Shown here: positions 23,206 to 35,300 of the stretch, piece by piece
How the letters are laid out: every line of letters begins with the position of its first letter
Position numbering within the stretch: position 1 is the first letter of the stretch
Source of the DNA: Serinus canaria
Lineage: Eukaryota; Chordata; Aves; Passeriformes; Fringillidae
Direction: 5' to 3'
Length of the DNA: 64,000 bases
Assembly: GCF_022539315.1 (NCBI RefSeq)
Contig: NC_066334.1
Coordinates: 1,736,001 to 1,800,000 of the forward strand
The notes under the pieces: generated by a model
The model's input: only the letters and a program-made list of their open reading frames with translations
Databases searched by the model: none
Told to the model about the DNA's origin: nothing
Position numbers and translations under genes: made by a program

Positions 23206-25034
23206 GGGATTGGGGCGCTCTGTGATCTGCAGGGAGGGGAGCTCAGCGCTGCCGGGAGCACAGCGGGAGCTGGGACCTCACTCCTCCCCAAAATCCAGCG
23301 GGATCGCATCCCTGGACACGGAGGGCCCAAACCTTCTAGGGCCAGGTGGGTTTTGCAGCTCAGCCCCAGCCCGTTCTGAGCTGCTGCGGGTCTCGCCCAG
23401 CCCCAAGCACCGGCAGGGTTTGGGTGGAACCTGCGCTCCCTCCTCTTCCTCCTGCAGCTGCCATCGGCTCCGGGGTGCCGTGCTCGGGACAGGAGGGTTT
23501 GGAGCCACCCGGCCCGGCCGGAGCTCAGCGCTTCTCCCTAATTACAGCCTGTCCTGGGAAAGTGGCACATGACAGACAGGATGACAGGATCCCGCCTGTC
23601 CTTCACACCAGGGAGCTTGGGCAGGCTGCTCTGGGGGTGCCTTTGTGTTTCCCCAATCCCAGACTCTTTCCTTCCCCAATCCCATTTTCCCCAATCCCAG
23701 CCTCTCTTCCCCAATCCCCAGTCCGTCCCAAGCCCCCCGAACGCCCCCAGGAACACCAGGAACAGCCGGATCCCTCCGGGGCGTGTCTCCTCGCCCATCC
23801 TGCAGCCCCACTCTGCCAAGGAAAGTTCGATAATCTCCCTAAGCCGATAATTACAGCTTGTTAATTACAGCTGGTTAATTACCCCGCATGCCGAATTGCA
23901 GGCAGGAACCTTACGAGCCGTGTCAGCCTAATTACCTGAGCAGGGCGAGACATCGAGCCAGCTATCAAACCCCGCCGGGCTCGGCAGCGCTTGGGGCTCC
24001 TGAAGGGTTTCTTTAGGTTTTCTTTAGATTTCTTAAGGGGTTTTTTTTGGCTGCGGCATCCCAGGCAGGCAGGGACCACTCATCCCTCATCCCACCTGGG
24101 AGCCAGGGAAAAAGAGCAGGAGGCAGGTTCGGGGCGGGGAAAAATTCTGGGAGAACACAGAATTTGGGTTGGTGTGGAGCGTGGTAAACCTCCGGACTGC
24201 CCAAGCACCCCAAAACCCGCTCCGTCCCTTCCTCTGCCCCAAAGAAAGGCGGCTGCCCGCGGGGAGGCTCCGGAGCTGCTGATCCCAGAGCGAAGCGTCC
24301 CGGAAAAGCAGAGCAGCGATTTTCCCTGCGGCTGGAGCCGGGCCCCAGCTCTGCCCCAGCTCTGCCCCAGCCCTGCCCCAGCCCTGCCCCACGGATCTCC
24401 CGCTCTGCCCCAGCCCTGCCCCGGCTCTGCCCCAGCGCCTCCATCCCGAATTCCCGAATCCCGGGCAGGAACGGGCAGCGCCCGGCCGGGCACGGGCACC
24501 TGTTGGCACCTCCCGAAGGCGAAAGGTCAGCGCGAAGCGCTCCGGGGAACATTCCCCTCCCACCCCCGGAATTCCGAGCCCGCAGCGCGGTGCCGGAACG
24601 ACCCCCGAGCCCCGAGCGGGCACCCGGGGAGAGCAAATCCCGAGTTCCAGCTCCGGGAAGACCTCGGGAATTGTGTGCGGGAGCTACTCCCAAGCTCCAG
24701 GCTGGGATCTGCTCCCAGCTCCTGGGAATTCGGGCGGCAGCGCTGCCTCGGCAGCGGAGGGTTCGGGCAGAGCAGCTCCCGGTCCGGTCTGGGCGTTAAA
24801 AACCCCCGGGAATCCTCGGAGCGGCTCAGATTCACCGGGAAACAGCAAGACAGATCGAGGAATAAACCTGGATCCGGAGGGTCCCGGCACAGCCGGGGGA
24901 CAGATCCATGGAAAAACCGAATTCCAATGAAATTATCCCAAATCCAGTGGAAATGGTCCCGATTAACTCAGATTCCCAATTTTCCCAGCCCTGAACTTCC
25001 CAGCACCTGGCCTGGATGCTCATCCCAGATATTC

Positions 25035-25430
25035 CTCAGCACAATCCCAGAAATATTTGGGCTGGAAGGGCTTTAAGTCCCACCCCATTCCCCCTCATTC
25101 CATAGGGGGCTTCCAGGGGGAGAATTATCCCTAAAAAGTCCAGGAATGTTCATCCCCCAGCCCTTCTCACCCCTCAGTTCCAAAGGAAATTATCCCAATT
25201 CCAATGAAACTATCCCAATGCCAGTGGAAATTATCCCAATTCCAGTGGAAATTATCTCAGTTTAGATCAGATTCCCTCATGGACCTAGCCCTGAACGTCC
25301 CAGCTCCTGGCCTGGGTATCCATCCAGGATATTCCCCAGCACAATCCCGGAATGATTTGGGCTGGAAAGGCCTTAAATCCCACCCCGTTCCCTGTTTTTC
25401 CATAGGGGAATGGCACCGTGGGGATGATCC
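25035..25430 (-). mobile_element. Two CR1-like 3' ends in an approximately 300-bp duplication
   Basis: TTTGGGCTGGAAGGGCTTTAA at 25060 and TTTGGGCTGGAAAGGCCTTAA at 25355 match the CR1 3' end read in reverse. Both are preceded by AGTGGAAATTATCCCAATTC-type sequence, so the segment was duplicated after insertion. Confidence 0.5.
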
Positions 25431-25967
25431 CTATAAATCCCAGGGACTTCCATTGCCACGGAGGAAAGCCGGGGCTGGAAAAGGGAAGCCCGAGAGGGAT
25501 GGAAAGAAGGAACATCCTCGTGAGCCCTGCTCGCTAATTGCTTGTGGCTTCCAGAATCTGGGGCAGCAGTTTGGGCTGGAAAATGAATATTTAGCTGGGT
25601 GTTCATGAACGATGCAAACCCCGCGTGGGCGGGAGCCGCTCCTGACGCGCTCCGGAGCGGCCCGGGGGGACAAAACCAGCTCCGAGCTCCCTTCAGCAGC
25701 CACTGCTCCCCAGCTTCCCTTTGAAAATTATCCGGGGAAAAAAACGGAGAGTTCTGCTCTTGCCTCAGGGCTGGGAAAGCGAGAGCAGGCAGGGATTTTC
25801 CCTAGAGAGCAGAAGGAGAGGGTGAAGTGCACCCCAGGGATGCGGCCAGGTCCCAAAATGCCACAAATCCGCCTTGGGGATGCCAGGCTGGGGTCAGGGA
25901 GGTGAGGAGGGACCGGGAGCTGGGGACAGCTGGGGGAGCTCCTTGCCCAGGGCTGGGGCCAGCTGCC

Positions 25968-26098
25968 CTCCCTCCCTCACTGTCCATCCCTCCCTGTCCA
26001 TCTCTGTCCATCCATTCCTGTCCATCCCTGTCCAACCCTGTCCATCTCTGTCCACCCATCCCTGTCCCTCCCTCCCCATCCCTGTCCCTCCCTCCCCC
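25968..26098. repeat. TGTCCATCCCTCCC minisatellite just upstream of PADI2
   Basis: About ten short units. The complement (GGATGGACAG) is the family seen in PADI3 intron 1 and PADI1 intron 13. Confidence 0.85.
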
Positions 26099-26279
26099 GG
26101 ATCACTTTCAGAGGTCTCGCAGGTCCAGCCCAGCCGCCCCCTCGCTCCCGTTGCCATCCCAGCCCCGCCAGCCCCGCGAGGAGGAGGAGGGCGGCCGGGC
26201 CGGGGGAAGGAGCAGCAGCGGCCGTGAGGGCTCCGCAGGGCAGCTCCCGGGGCAGCTCCCGGTGCCGGTGCCGGTGCTC

Positions 26280-26386
26280 ATGGCCGGGGAGATGCCGGGG
26301 GAGCCCCGCACACTGCGGCTGCAGCACGGGAACCGCATCGAGGCCCTGTGTGTGCTGGGCAGCCACGTCCGCACCGACGTCTTTGG
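26280..26386 (+). CDS. PADI2: PADI2 coding exon 1, two candidate ATGs
   Basis: The ATGs at 26280 and 26292 are in frame. The first has G at +4, the second has G at -3. The downstream one gives a length matching mammalian PADI2. The exon contains [17 protein letters not shown] and ends in phase 2 before GTGAGA. Its 3' half is copied twice in the following intron. Confidence 0.82.
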
Positions 26387-29300
26387 GTGAGAGGGACCCC
26401 AAAACTTCCCTTCCTCCTCCTCCTCCTGCTCCACCTTCCCCCTGCTTTTCCTTCTGCAAATCCCTGCTCCTCATTTTCCCTTCTGAGAATCCCTGCTCCT
26501 CATATTCCCTCCTACAAATCCCTGCTCCTTGTTTCTCCTCCTCTTTCCCAAACCCCAGAGCTGCTGGGCAGCCACATCCACACCCATGTCCATGGTGAGA
26601 GGGACCCCCACAAAACCTCCTTTCCTCCTCCTCCTCCACCTTTTTGCCCACCTTTCAACCCTTTTTTTCCCTCCAGGAATCCCTGCTCCTCATTTTTCCT
26701 TCTGCAAATTCCTGCTCCTCATTTTCCCTTCTGAGAATCCCCACTCCTCATTTTCCCTCCTACAAATCCCTGCTCCTCATTTTCCCTCCTACAAATCCCT
26801 GCTCCTCATTTTCCCTCCTACAAATCCCTGCTCCTCCTTTTTCCTCCTGCTTTCCCAAACCCCAGAGCTTCTGGGCAGCCACATCCACACCAATGTCCAT
26901 AGATGAGTGGGACCCCCAAAACTTCCTCTCCTCCTCTACCTTCACCTTCCTCCTCCACCTTTCCCTCCTGTTTATCCCTCTGGGAATCCCTGCTCTTCGT
27001 TTTTCCTTCTGCTTTCCCAAACCCCACAGCCCCAGCACCGTTTTGATGGAATCTGTGGGCAAAACCCTCGCTGGGCTTTGCAGAGCTGCACAAATCCCTG
27101 GAAAGCTTTGAACACCCCTGTATTTACCCCAGCCCAGGGTGGGTCTGACCCGCTGGGCTCAGCAGATCCAGGGGCACCTCAGGGAGCAGGAGCCCGGGGA
27201 GGGACTGCAAAGTGAGGGAAGAACACAAAACCTCTTGACCATAACCTTGGGAAAGTGGGAAATCCCCACAGCGCCAACCCCGCTTCCCTAAACAAACCCA
27301 ACACTGAACCTTGGGATAATCATTCCCCCCAAGGGAAAAAGAAGGTGAAAAGCTCATTCTAGGCTCGATTCTGGTCGGTGCTGCTGTTGCAAATCCCAGC
27401 CTTAATATTCAAGCCAAGCAGTGCAGCTCCAGCTCCCCTGGCACCTCTCCAGGCCAAATCTCTTCCCAGCGGAATCCCCAGATCCAAGAAACCAGGAAAC
27501 CAAACCAGTTTTTCCATGTGTAATTAGAAGCAATTGAAGGATTTAAGGAACACCCAGGCGGGAGCAAAGGAGCGCTCGGATTTCCTCCCCCCTCGCCGAG
27601 GGTGCGGGTTTGGTGGGACCGGCGGCATCCGAGAAACCTGATCAACGCGAGGTCTCGGGTGTCGGGGCAAAGAGCCCAAAAATAATAACCTGGAAAGGCA
27701 GGGAAATTCGGGAAAAGGAGAGGGGAAGAGCAAGGGCACATTGGACTGGGAGCAGGGCAGCACTGGCAGCTTTGGGGCTGGATAAAAACCCCCAAAAATG
27801 AGAGTTTCCCATGGAAGAGCCTCTTGGGGGATGGCCACAGTGTTTTGAGGAGCTGTTAGACACCATGCTGGAAAATGGACCGGGATTTCTCCATGGAAGT
27901 GAGAACCAAAGTTGGTCGGGATTATTACAGATCCTCATCCACAGCGATGGCTGCAAACCCTCATAGGGCTAAGCCGGGCCTAAGCCCAGGTAAATTCCAG
28001 TTCCCAGGCAGGAGCAGGGCAGGAAGGTGCCGGCGGTGAGCGTGGAGACGCCGGCGTGCCCGGTCTTGGCCGCGCTCGGGGCAGTGGAATGAATCCCGGT
28101 GGGAACGCCGCGCTGGCCCTGCACATCCCTGAGAATTCCGGGTGTTTCTGGCAGGGCGGCCCCCGCCGGGGCCGTGGCCTTTGGCGTGAAGCACACGGAG
28201 GGGGTCAGCGTGGACGTGCTGTTCCGCGGCCGCGCCGAGCCCGAGGCCGTGTCCGGCGCCGGCGCGCGGTGGCCGCTGGATGAGGGGACGGTGCTGAGGT
28301 TCAGCATGAGCCGGGCCAGCTCCGAGGTCAATGACAACAAGGTGAGGAGTGGGATCCCGGGAGCGGGACCTCCACGGAGGGAGAACGTCCTGCCCCAATG
28401 TGGGGTTCGGGGTTTGCAGGTCACTGTCAGCTTTTACGCAGAGGGAGGGAAGCCCATCAACCAAGCCGGGGTGTTCCTCACCGGCGTCGGTGAGTCCGGA
28501 GCTCCGGGAGTCCATCTGTGTTCCCTCGTGCTGGGAGCAGGGATGGAGACAGCAAACCCAGGTCTGCTGGCTCTGGGGGTTTGGCATCTGATCCCCTCAC
28601 AGTGCCTGGGGATGAGGCAGCTCTGTCCCTGCAGGGATCTCCCTGGATGTGGACGCGGATCGGGATGGAGTGGTGGAAAAGAACAGCCCCAATAAGGTAC
28701 CCAGCCTCCCACACCCATGGAAAATCCTCAGGCTCGGTGGATCCTGAAGCCGCTGAGCCCCAGGGGTGCTTTAGGCAAGCTGGGCCTGGGGACCAGAGGG
28801 ACACGGGGCCATCCTGCTGGTCAGCTGTGACAAGGAGTTTCCCTTCATCCCGCCCTCCGACTGCGACAGCGAGCAGGTGTTCAACAGGGAAGGTAAAGGC
28901 TCCCTAAATGCCCTGTCCCCAAAATCCCCATCATCCCCTCTCTGTGACCTTTCCTGAGAGGGACCCAGCCCAGGACCCAGCCCAGGACTCAGCTGCTCCC
29001 CACCAGCTGCTGAGCAAGCTTCCCACATGGGAATTTCTGTGGAATTAACGCCACGCCAACCCACTGGAGCCAGGCAGGGCACAGCAGCCGGCCCAGGGAA
29101 GGGCTGAGGTTCCAGGGCTGGCACGGCGCGGGCCGGGGATGCTCCACACAGGTGAGAGGAGCGCAGGGTGAGGCGCGAGGCCGGCAGCCAGGAATCCACC
29201 CACCCATTCCTGGAAAACCCAACCCATGCGGAGCCAGGCCTGGCGGCGCTCCGAGGTCACGGCCCGGCTGTGCCAGGGAGAAGGGATGGGAAAAGGGCAT

Positions 29301-32300
29301 TTGGGTCACAGCCCACAGGGCACCAGCTCTGGTTTGCCAGGGTGCCCGGGCTGGTGGCGAGGGAAGGAGATCCAAACCCCAGGAGGGAACATGGAGAGCC
29401 CCACTCGATTTGCTTCGTTCTCCCCCAGATTTGCTGGACATGGCTCAGATGGTGCTGAGGACAGAGGGGCCCCAGCGCCTGCCCCGGGGCTATGAAATCG
29501 TCCTCTCCATTTCCGTCAGTGACGCCGACAAAGTCGGGGTCTTCTATGTGCAGAGTAAGGCCTGCCTCACCTCCTGCTCTGCCTCTTCCTCCTCTGCCCC
29601 TTCCTCTCCCCCTTCCTCCTGTTCCCCTTTCTCCTTTTCCTCTTCTTCCTCTTCGTCTTTCTCCTCTTCCCCTTCTTTCTCTCCCCCTTCCTTTTCTGCC
29701 CCTTCCTCCTCTTTCTGTTTCTCCTCTGCCCCATCTTCCTTTTCCCTGTTCTCCTCTTCTCCATTTCTCTTTTCTCTTTTTCCCCTTTCTCCTTTTCTCC
29801 TGTTCCCCTTCTTCCTCTTCCCCTCTTCCCCTTCCTTCCTTTCCTCCTCTTTCTTTTCCTCCTTTTCCCCTGCTTTGTCTTCCCCTTCCTCCTCCTCCCT
29901 GATGATTTTGAGTTCCCCACAAGCCTTTTCCTTCCCATCTCTGACCTTGTCCTCTCCACGCTCCTCAGACCACACCCCCAGTGCCCTTTCCCCATTTCCC
30001 CCCCATTTTTCCCTTTTTTCCATCCTGTGGAAAACTCTGGGGATAGACAAGCAGAGGGAGGGGGACACAAAGCCACACAGCAAAGGGGTGGCATCAAGCA
30101 GCCTGGTGTGGTTTTAAGAAAAGGAGGATTTAAATATAAATAACATTTGTTTGGCTCCTTGAGAACCTAAATTTCTGAGGGGAAGCAGAAAAAAGCTCAC
30201 TTTTCCCAACATGTATATTTAGGTTATCCTCATGGAAAACAAACCCCGTTTCCTCGGGCACAGCAGAAGTGTGGGAGCTCTTTGCCCGAGGAAACAGACG
30301 GGAGGGAATCCTGTGGAAACAGGAGGGAATCCTGTGGAAACAGGAGGGAATCCCAAGGAAATAGGTGGGAATCCCGAGGAAACAGGCAGGAATCCCGAAG
30401 GAAACAGGCAGGAATCCCAAGGAAATAAGCAGGAATCCCGAGGAAACAAACAGGCAGGAATCCCGAGGAAACAAACAGGCGGGAACCCCGAGGAAACAGG
30501 CGGGAACCCCGAGGAAACAGGCGGGAACCCCGAGGAAACAGGCGGGAATCCCAATAAACTGGGGCTTTCCTGTTTTCCCGCAGATCCCTTCTTCGGGCAG
30601 CGCTACGTGCAGGTGCTGGGCCGCAGGAAGCTGTTCCACGCCGTGCCCTACCCCGGCGGGGCCGCCGAGCTCCACTTCTTCGTGGAGGGGCTGCGCTTCC
30701 CCGACGAGACCTTCTCCGGGCTGGTGTCCATCCACGTCAGCCTCCTGGAACCACTGGCTGAGGTCGGGAACTCCGGGAACTCCTGGGAATGGGGCAGATG
30801 GGAGGCTGCAGCCAGCAGATTGGGATAGTGCCAGAACGGAGGGTGATCCCATTAACTGATCCCAAAAATGGCCTCAGGGGAGGGTATCTGGGGGGAATGG
30901 TGTGGGGAATGTCCCTGATTTCTGCTTGGCTCCCTCAGGGCATCCCCCACTCGCCAATCTTCACGGACACTGTGGTGTTTCGGGTGGCACCGTGGATCAT
31001 GACCCCCAACACCCTGGCCCCGGTGAACCTCTTGGTGTGCAGGTACAGGCGGTGCTTCCCCAGCCCCACCGGCCCTGGGGCCAGGCTGGGAACAGGGAAT
31101 TCCCATCCTTTCCACCCTTTCCTCCAGCATGAAGGACAACTACCTGTTCACCAAGGAGATCCAGAGCCTGGTGGCCAAGGCTGGCTGCAAGCTGAAGGTT
31201 TGCTTCGGCTATATCAACCGTGGGGACCGCTGGATGCAGGTAGGGGGGCTCCAAAAACCGGGAAAACCCTTCCCTGCCGGTGCCCCAGTGGGATTTCCTC
31301 CCTTCCTCAGGATGAGATCGAGCTCGGCTACACCCAGGCTCCCCACAAGAGCTTCCCAGTGGTGCTGGACTCCCCTCGGGAGAGAGGGATGGAGCAACTC
31401 CCAGTCAAGGAGCTCCTGGTGAGAGAAGGTTCCCTGCGTTCCCGGTGCTCCTTGTGGAGCGGCTTCCAGGGACAGGCCCAGCCCACATTCCCATTTCCCA
31501 AATCCTCCTTGCCCTTGGCTCCGTGCATGGAATTGCCTGGAAAATGAGAGCAGAACAGCTCCGCGTGGAGATTCCCTCCCAGCCAGCTCCAGCCTCACCC
31601 CCTCATCCCTCATCCAGCCTCACCCAATCCCAGCCCTCCGAGAAACAGGGGGAAAGGAGGAGCCAGCGCCCCTGGGAGTGAAAGGCTCCAGCCAAGCTCT
31701 GGGATGGGATTTCTGCCCCTCGAGCATCCCGGGACAGGCTGCTCTTTCCTTTCCTCCTCCGTGCCTGGGATTATCCGGCACTTTCCGAGCAGGAGAGGGA
31801 AGGGAAGCAGGTGAGGGTCAGTTTGCTTCCTTGGAGGAGAACGGGATGCAGCCAGCACCAGGAACATCCCTGTGGGCTCCTTGGCCAAGGAAAAGGGCCA
31901 GGGCAAGTCTGGGATGAGGCATTTTGGGAGAGCCCAGCATGGAAAAAAGCTGGATTGGGTGATCCCTTGGAGATACCGCACAGGGGAAGGGCAGAACACC
32001 CAGGCAGTCACAGAGTCCCCAACTCCCAGCCGGGTGCTGGAGCAGCCTCAGCCCTGGCAGGAACAGGAGACAAGGAAAAATCCCAGTTTTTGTCCCTTTG
32101 GAGAAGGCTGAGGGCTTTGGGGAGCATTGAAATCCATCACTTCTCATGCCTGGTATGGGAACATCCAGTCCCGGATTCATCCAGCAAATCCGCTGGGTGG
32201 CTGCACGGATCTGCCCTCTTTAGGAATTGCTCTGCCTCGTATTTAGGGCAGCAACTTCAGCCTTGGGAGCTGCTAACGCATTATCCTCCAATTTCTGCTT

Positions 32301-35300
32301 TGAAGCCTGCCCTAATCCCCAGCCCAACCTTTCCAATCTCATTTTCCAGATAGGAATACTTAGCCCGACACCACGGGCACGGGTCAAGCCCTGAGCCCCT
32401 GGAAGCCCATGCCAGGGAAAAAGGAGACGGGAGGGAATTATCTCCTCAAAATCAGTGTGGAACTGATAGGACTTGGATGTGACCCGCAAACCTGGGATGA
32501 ACCAGAGCCCTGACAGTTGAAACCAGGCGGGCTCTGTGGTTTTATTAAACTGAAATTAGTCAGGAGCAGGTGGTTGGTGCTCAGGCTCTCCCTTAGAACC
32601 CAGAGAAAAAGGGATCTGATCACGGCCACCCCCCAAAAATGCACCCCAAAACCCACAGGGAGCCTCAGGGAAAGCTGTGCTCCCTCTAGCCCAGTGTCTC
32701 CAAACATCCTGGGTTTAAAAAGGGAATTTCTGTGTGGAAGCACCCCCAGCTCTCCCTGCTCACTTTTCCTGACCTGTATCTTTGGGTTATCCCCATGGAA
32801 ACCCAGCCTTGATAAGTGACTGGGATTTAACTCAAACCTCACGGACACCTGATCTCATCCCAGGGGCTGCCGTGCGCCCCAGTCCCGCGTTGGCTCCAAC
32901 CGGAGAGCGGGCAAAGTGGGATTTTGGTCCCATCCCTGCTGGTTTTGCCCTGTTTTTAGTGCTCCCTCGGGCTTTGGCACACAGGGCCCAGCACTAATTA
33001 CCCCTGAACGCACAGCTCCTCCAATCCCAGATACGGTAAATCCTGGAAATCAGGCCTTAAGTGGGATTTAAGTGCCGTGCAGCCCTTGGGGTGGCTCCTA
33101 GCCCAGGGAAGAGTCACCCCCAGGGGCTGGAGTTCACCTCCCTCCAGATCCAGCCAGGAACTTGGCTCAGGGCTGCTTAATTAGCTTAATGTGGACACTT
33201 AAACCTTGGCTTAATGTGAACATTTAAACCTTGGCTGGAGAGAACAGAGGAGATCTGGCCTGGCTTAATGTAGACACTTAAAACTTGGCTGGGAAGAACA
33301 GAGGAGATCTGGTCCTGCTTAATGTGGACATCTAAACCTTGGTTTAATGCAGACACTTAAACCTTGGCCAGGGAGAACAGAGGAGATCTGGTCCTGCTTG
33401 ATGTGGACAATTAAACCTTGGCTTAATGTGGACATTTAAATCTTGGTTTAATGTGAGCATTTAAACCTTGGCTGTGAGAGAACAGAGGAGATCTGGTCTT
33501 GCTTAATGTGGACATTTAAACCTTGGCTGTGGGATGAGAGGAGATCTGGCCCTGGCTCCAGCTTGGGCTCTGCTCCTGGGTTTGTCCCAATTATTCCTGC
33601 AGCTCCGTGATCCTGAGACCTTTCTCCTGTCCCCTTTCCTTCCCTTCACCATCGCTGTCCTCGCTCTCCCCACAGGAGGATAACACCACGGAGCAGGGGG
33701 GACTCAGGGCATTTCCTTTTTCCCAGGGCCCCGATTTCGGCTATGTGCACAAGGAGCCCCTCTTCGAGGCCATGGCCAGCCTGGACTCCTTCGGGAACGT
33801 GGAGGTCAGCCCGCCCGTGTCCGTGGCTGGCAAGGAGTATCCCTTGGGAAGGATCCTCATCGGCAGCAGCTTCCCCGCGTAAGAGAGGGGGAATCGCAGA
33901 TTTGGGAAAAACACGGATTTGGGAGCGGAGCCTCAACAAGAGCCCTGAAATACCACCAAAATCGGGGAAATTGGGTCAATCAGACACTGCCTGAGCAGGG
34001 TGGGGGCTCTCAGCTCCTCCACCTCAGAGGCAATTAATACCTAGGCAGATGTTGATGGGAATACCCCCCAGTCCACGTGTCCAGGCAAATGTTGATGGAA
34101 ATTCTCCCCCAATCCAAGGATCCAGGCAGATGTTGATGGGAATTCTCCCCCAGATCCGCGGGACGCAGGATGACCAGGCTGGTGCGGGATTTCCTCTACG
34201 CCCAGCGTGTCCAGGCCCCCGTGGAGCTCTACTCTGACTGGCTGGCCGCGGGCAACGTCAACGAGTTTGTCAACTTTGTCCCCACCTCTGACAAAAAGGT
34301 ACCCCCAGACCCTCTGTGCTGCCCCAGGGCTCCTTCTCCGGAACACCGATCCCACTGGGAAAGCCCCAGAGCTCCTTCCTTTGGCACCCCCAGCCAGTGT
34401 TTGCTTGGGTTTCATTCCCCACCCCAAAATGAGGGATCTGAGCACAAAAAAAGGGATTTGTTGGGCTGTTAATGAATGCAAATAAAAGGGAAAAGATGCC
34501 TGCAAAGGCATGCAAGAAATTCCAGCCTTAAGATTTCCGGGGGTTTGCAGTGGCTCAACATTTCCCAGAGGTTTTCAGAACATTTCTCTTCCCTCTCTTG
34601 TGGCTTTTCCTGCTTCTGACATGGATTTTTTCCTCAGGGAAACCGAGCCTTGACCAAGATGGTTCCAAAAACCAAAAGGAATACTTATGCCCACATGTTT
34701 TCAGAACACTTCTCTTCCCTCTATCATGGTTTTCCCTGCTTCTGACTCGGATTTTTCCCTCGGGGAAACTGAGCCTTGACCAGAATGGCTCAAAAGAAAA
34801 AAAAAAGGAATATTTATGCCCACATGTTCTCAGATCATTTCTCTTCACTCTATCATGGCTTTGGCTGCTTCTCACATAAATTTTTCCCTCAGGGAAACCA
34901 AGCCTTGACTTGGATACCTCAAAAAAGGAATATTTAGGCCCACAAACCCTCCACAGGTTAAACGAGGCACTAGACAACAGCAAAGACTCCCGATTTCAGG
35001 AGTTTCAGCTCGGGTTTTTGCAGAAGTGAGTGCTGGGGCGCTGCAGGGCTGCACTGACCCGGCCGTGTTCCCGCAGCGATTCCGGATGCTGCTGGCCAGC
35101 CCGGCCGCCTGCTACCGGCTCTTCCGTGAGAAGCAGAAGGAGGGACAGGGAGAAGCCACCATGTTCAAAGGCAAGGGGACAGCCCTCAGTGGCACAGCCG
35201 GGGCCACGCGGGGACATTTCCCCGCTGGGTGTCCTTCAGCGGGATGCCTGCCCTCCGCCCCCAGCCTCCTCCGGCCCTATTTCGGGAAAGCGAGTGGGAT

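Larger units (their letters stand above)
21320..26270. other. Divergent PADI1/PADI2 intergenic region
   Basis: About 5 kb separates the two head-to-head genes. It holds a short AT-rich patch (22085-22360), a 43-bp segment (22213-22255) identical to one in PADI1 intron 1, an array of GGGAGCACACCTGGGGCCGGGAC (23052-23205), a CTGCCCCAGC array (24345-24440) and two CR1-like 3' pieces (25040-25430). I see no supported coding exon. The CpG-rich part at 24260-24700 may be regulatory. Confidence 0.5.
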
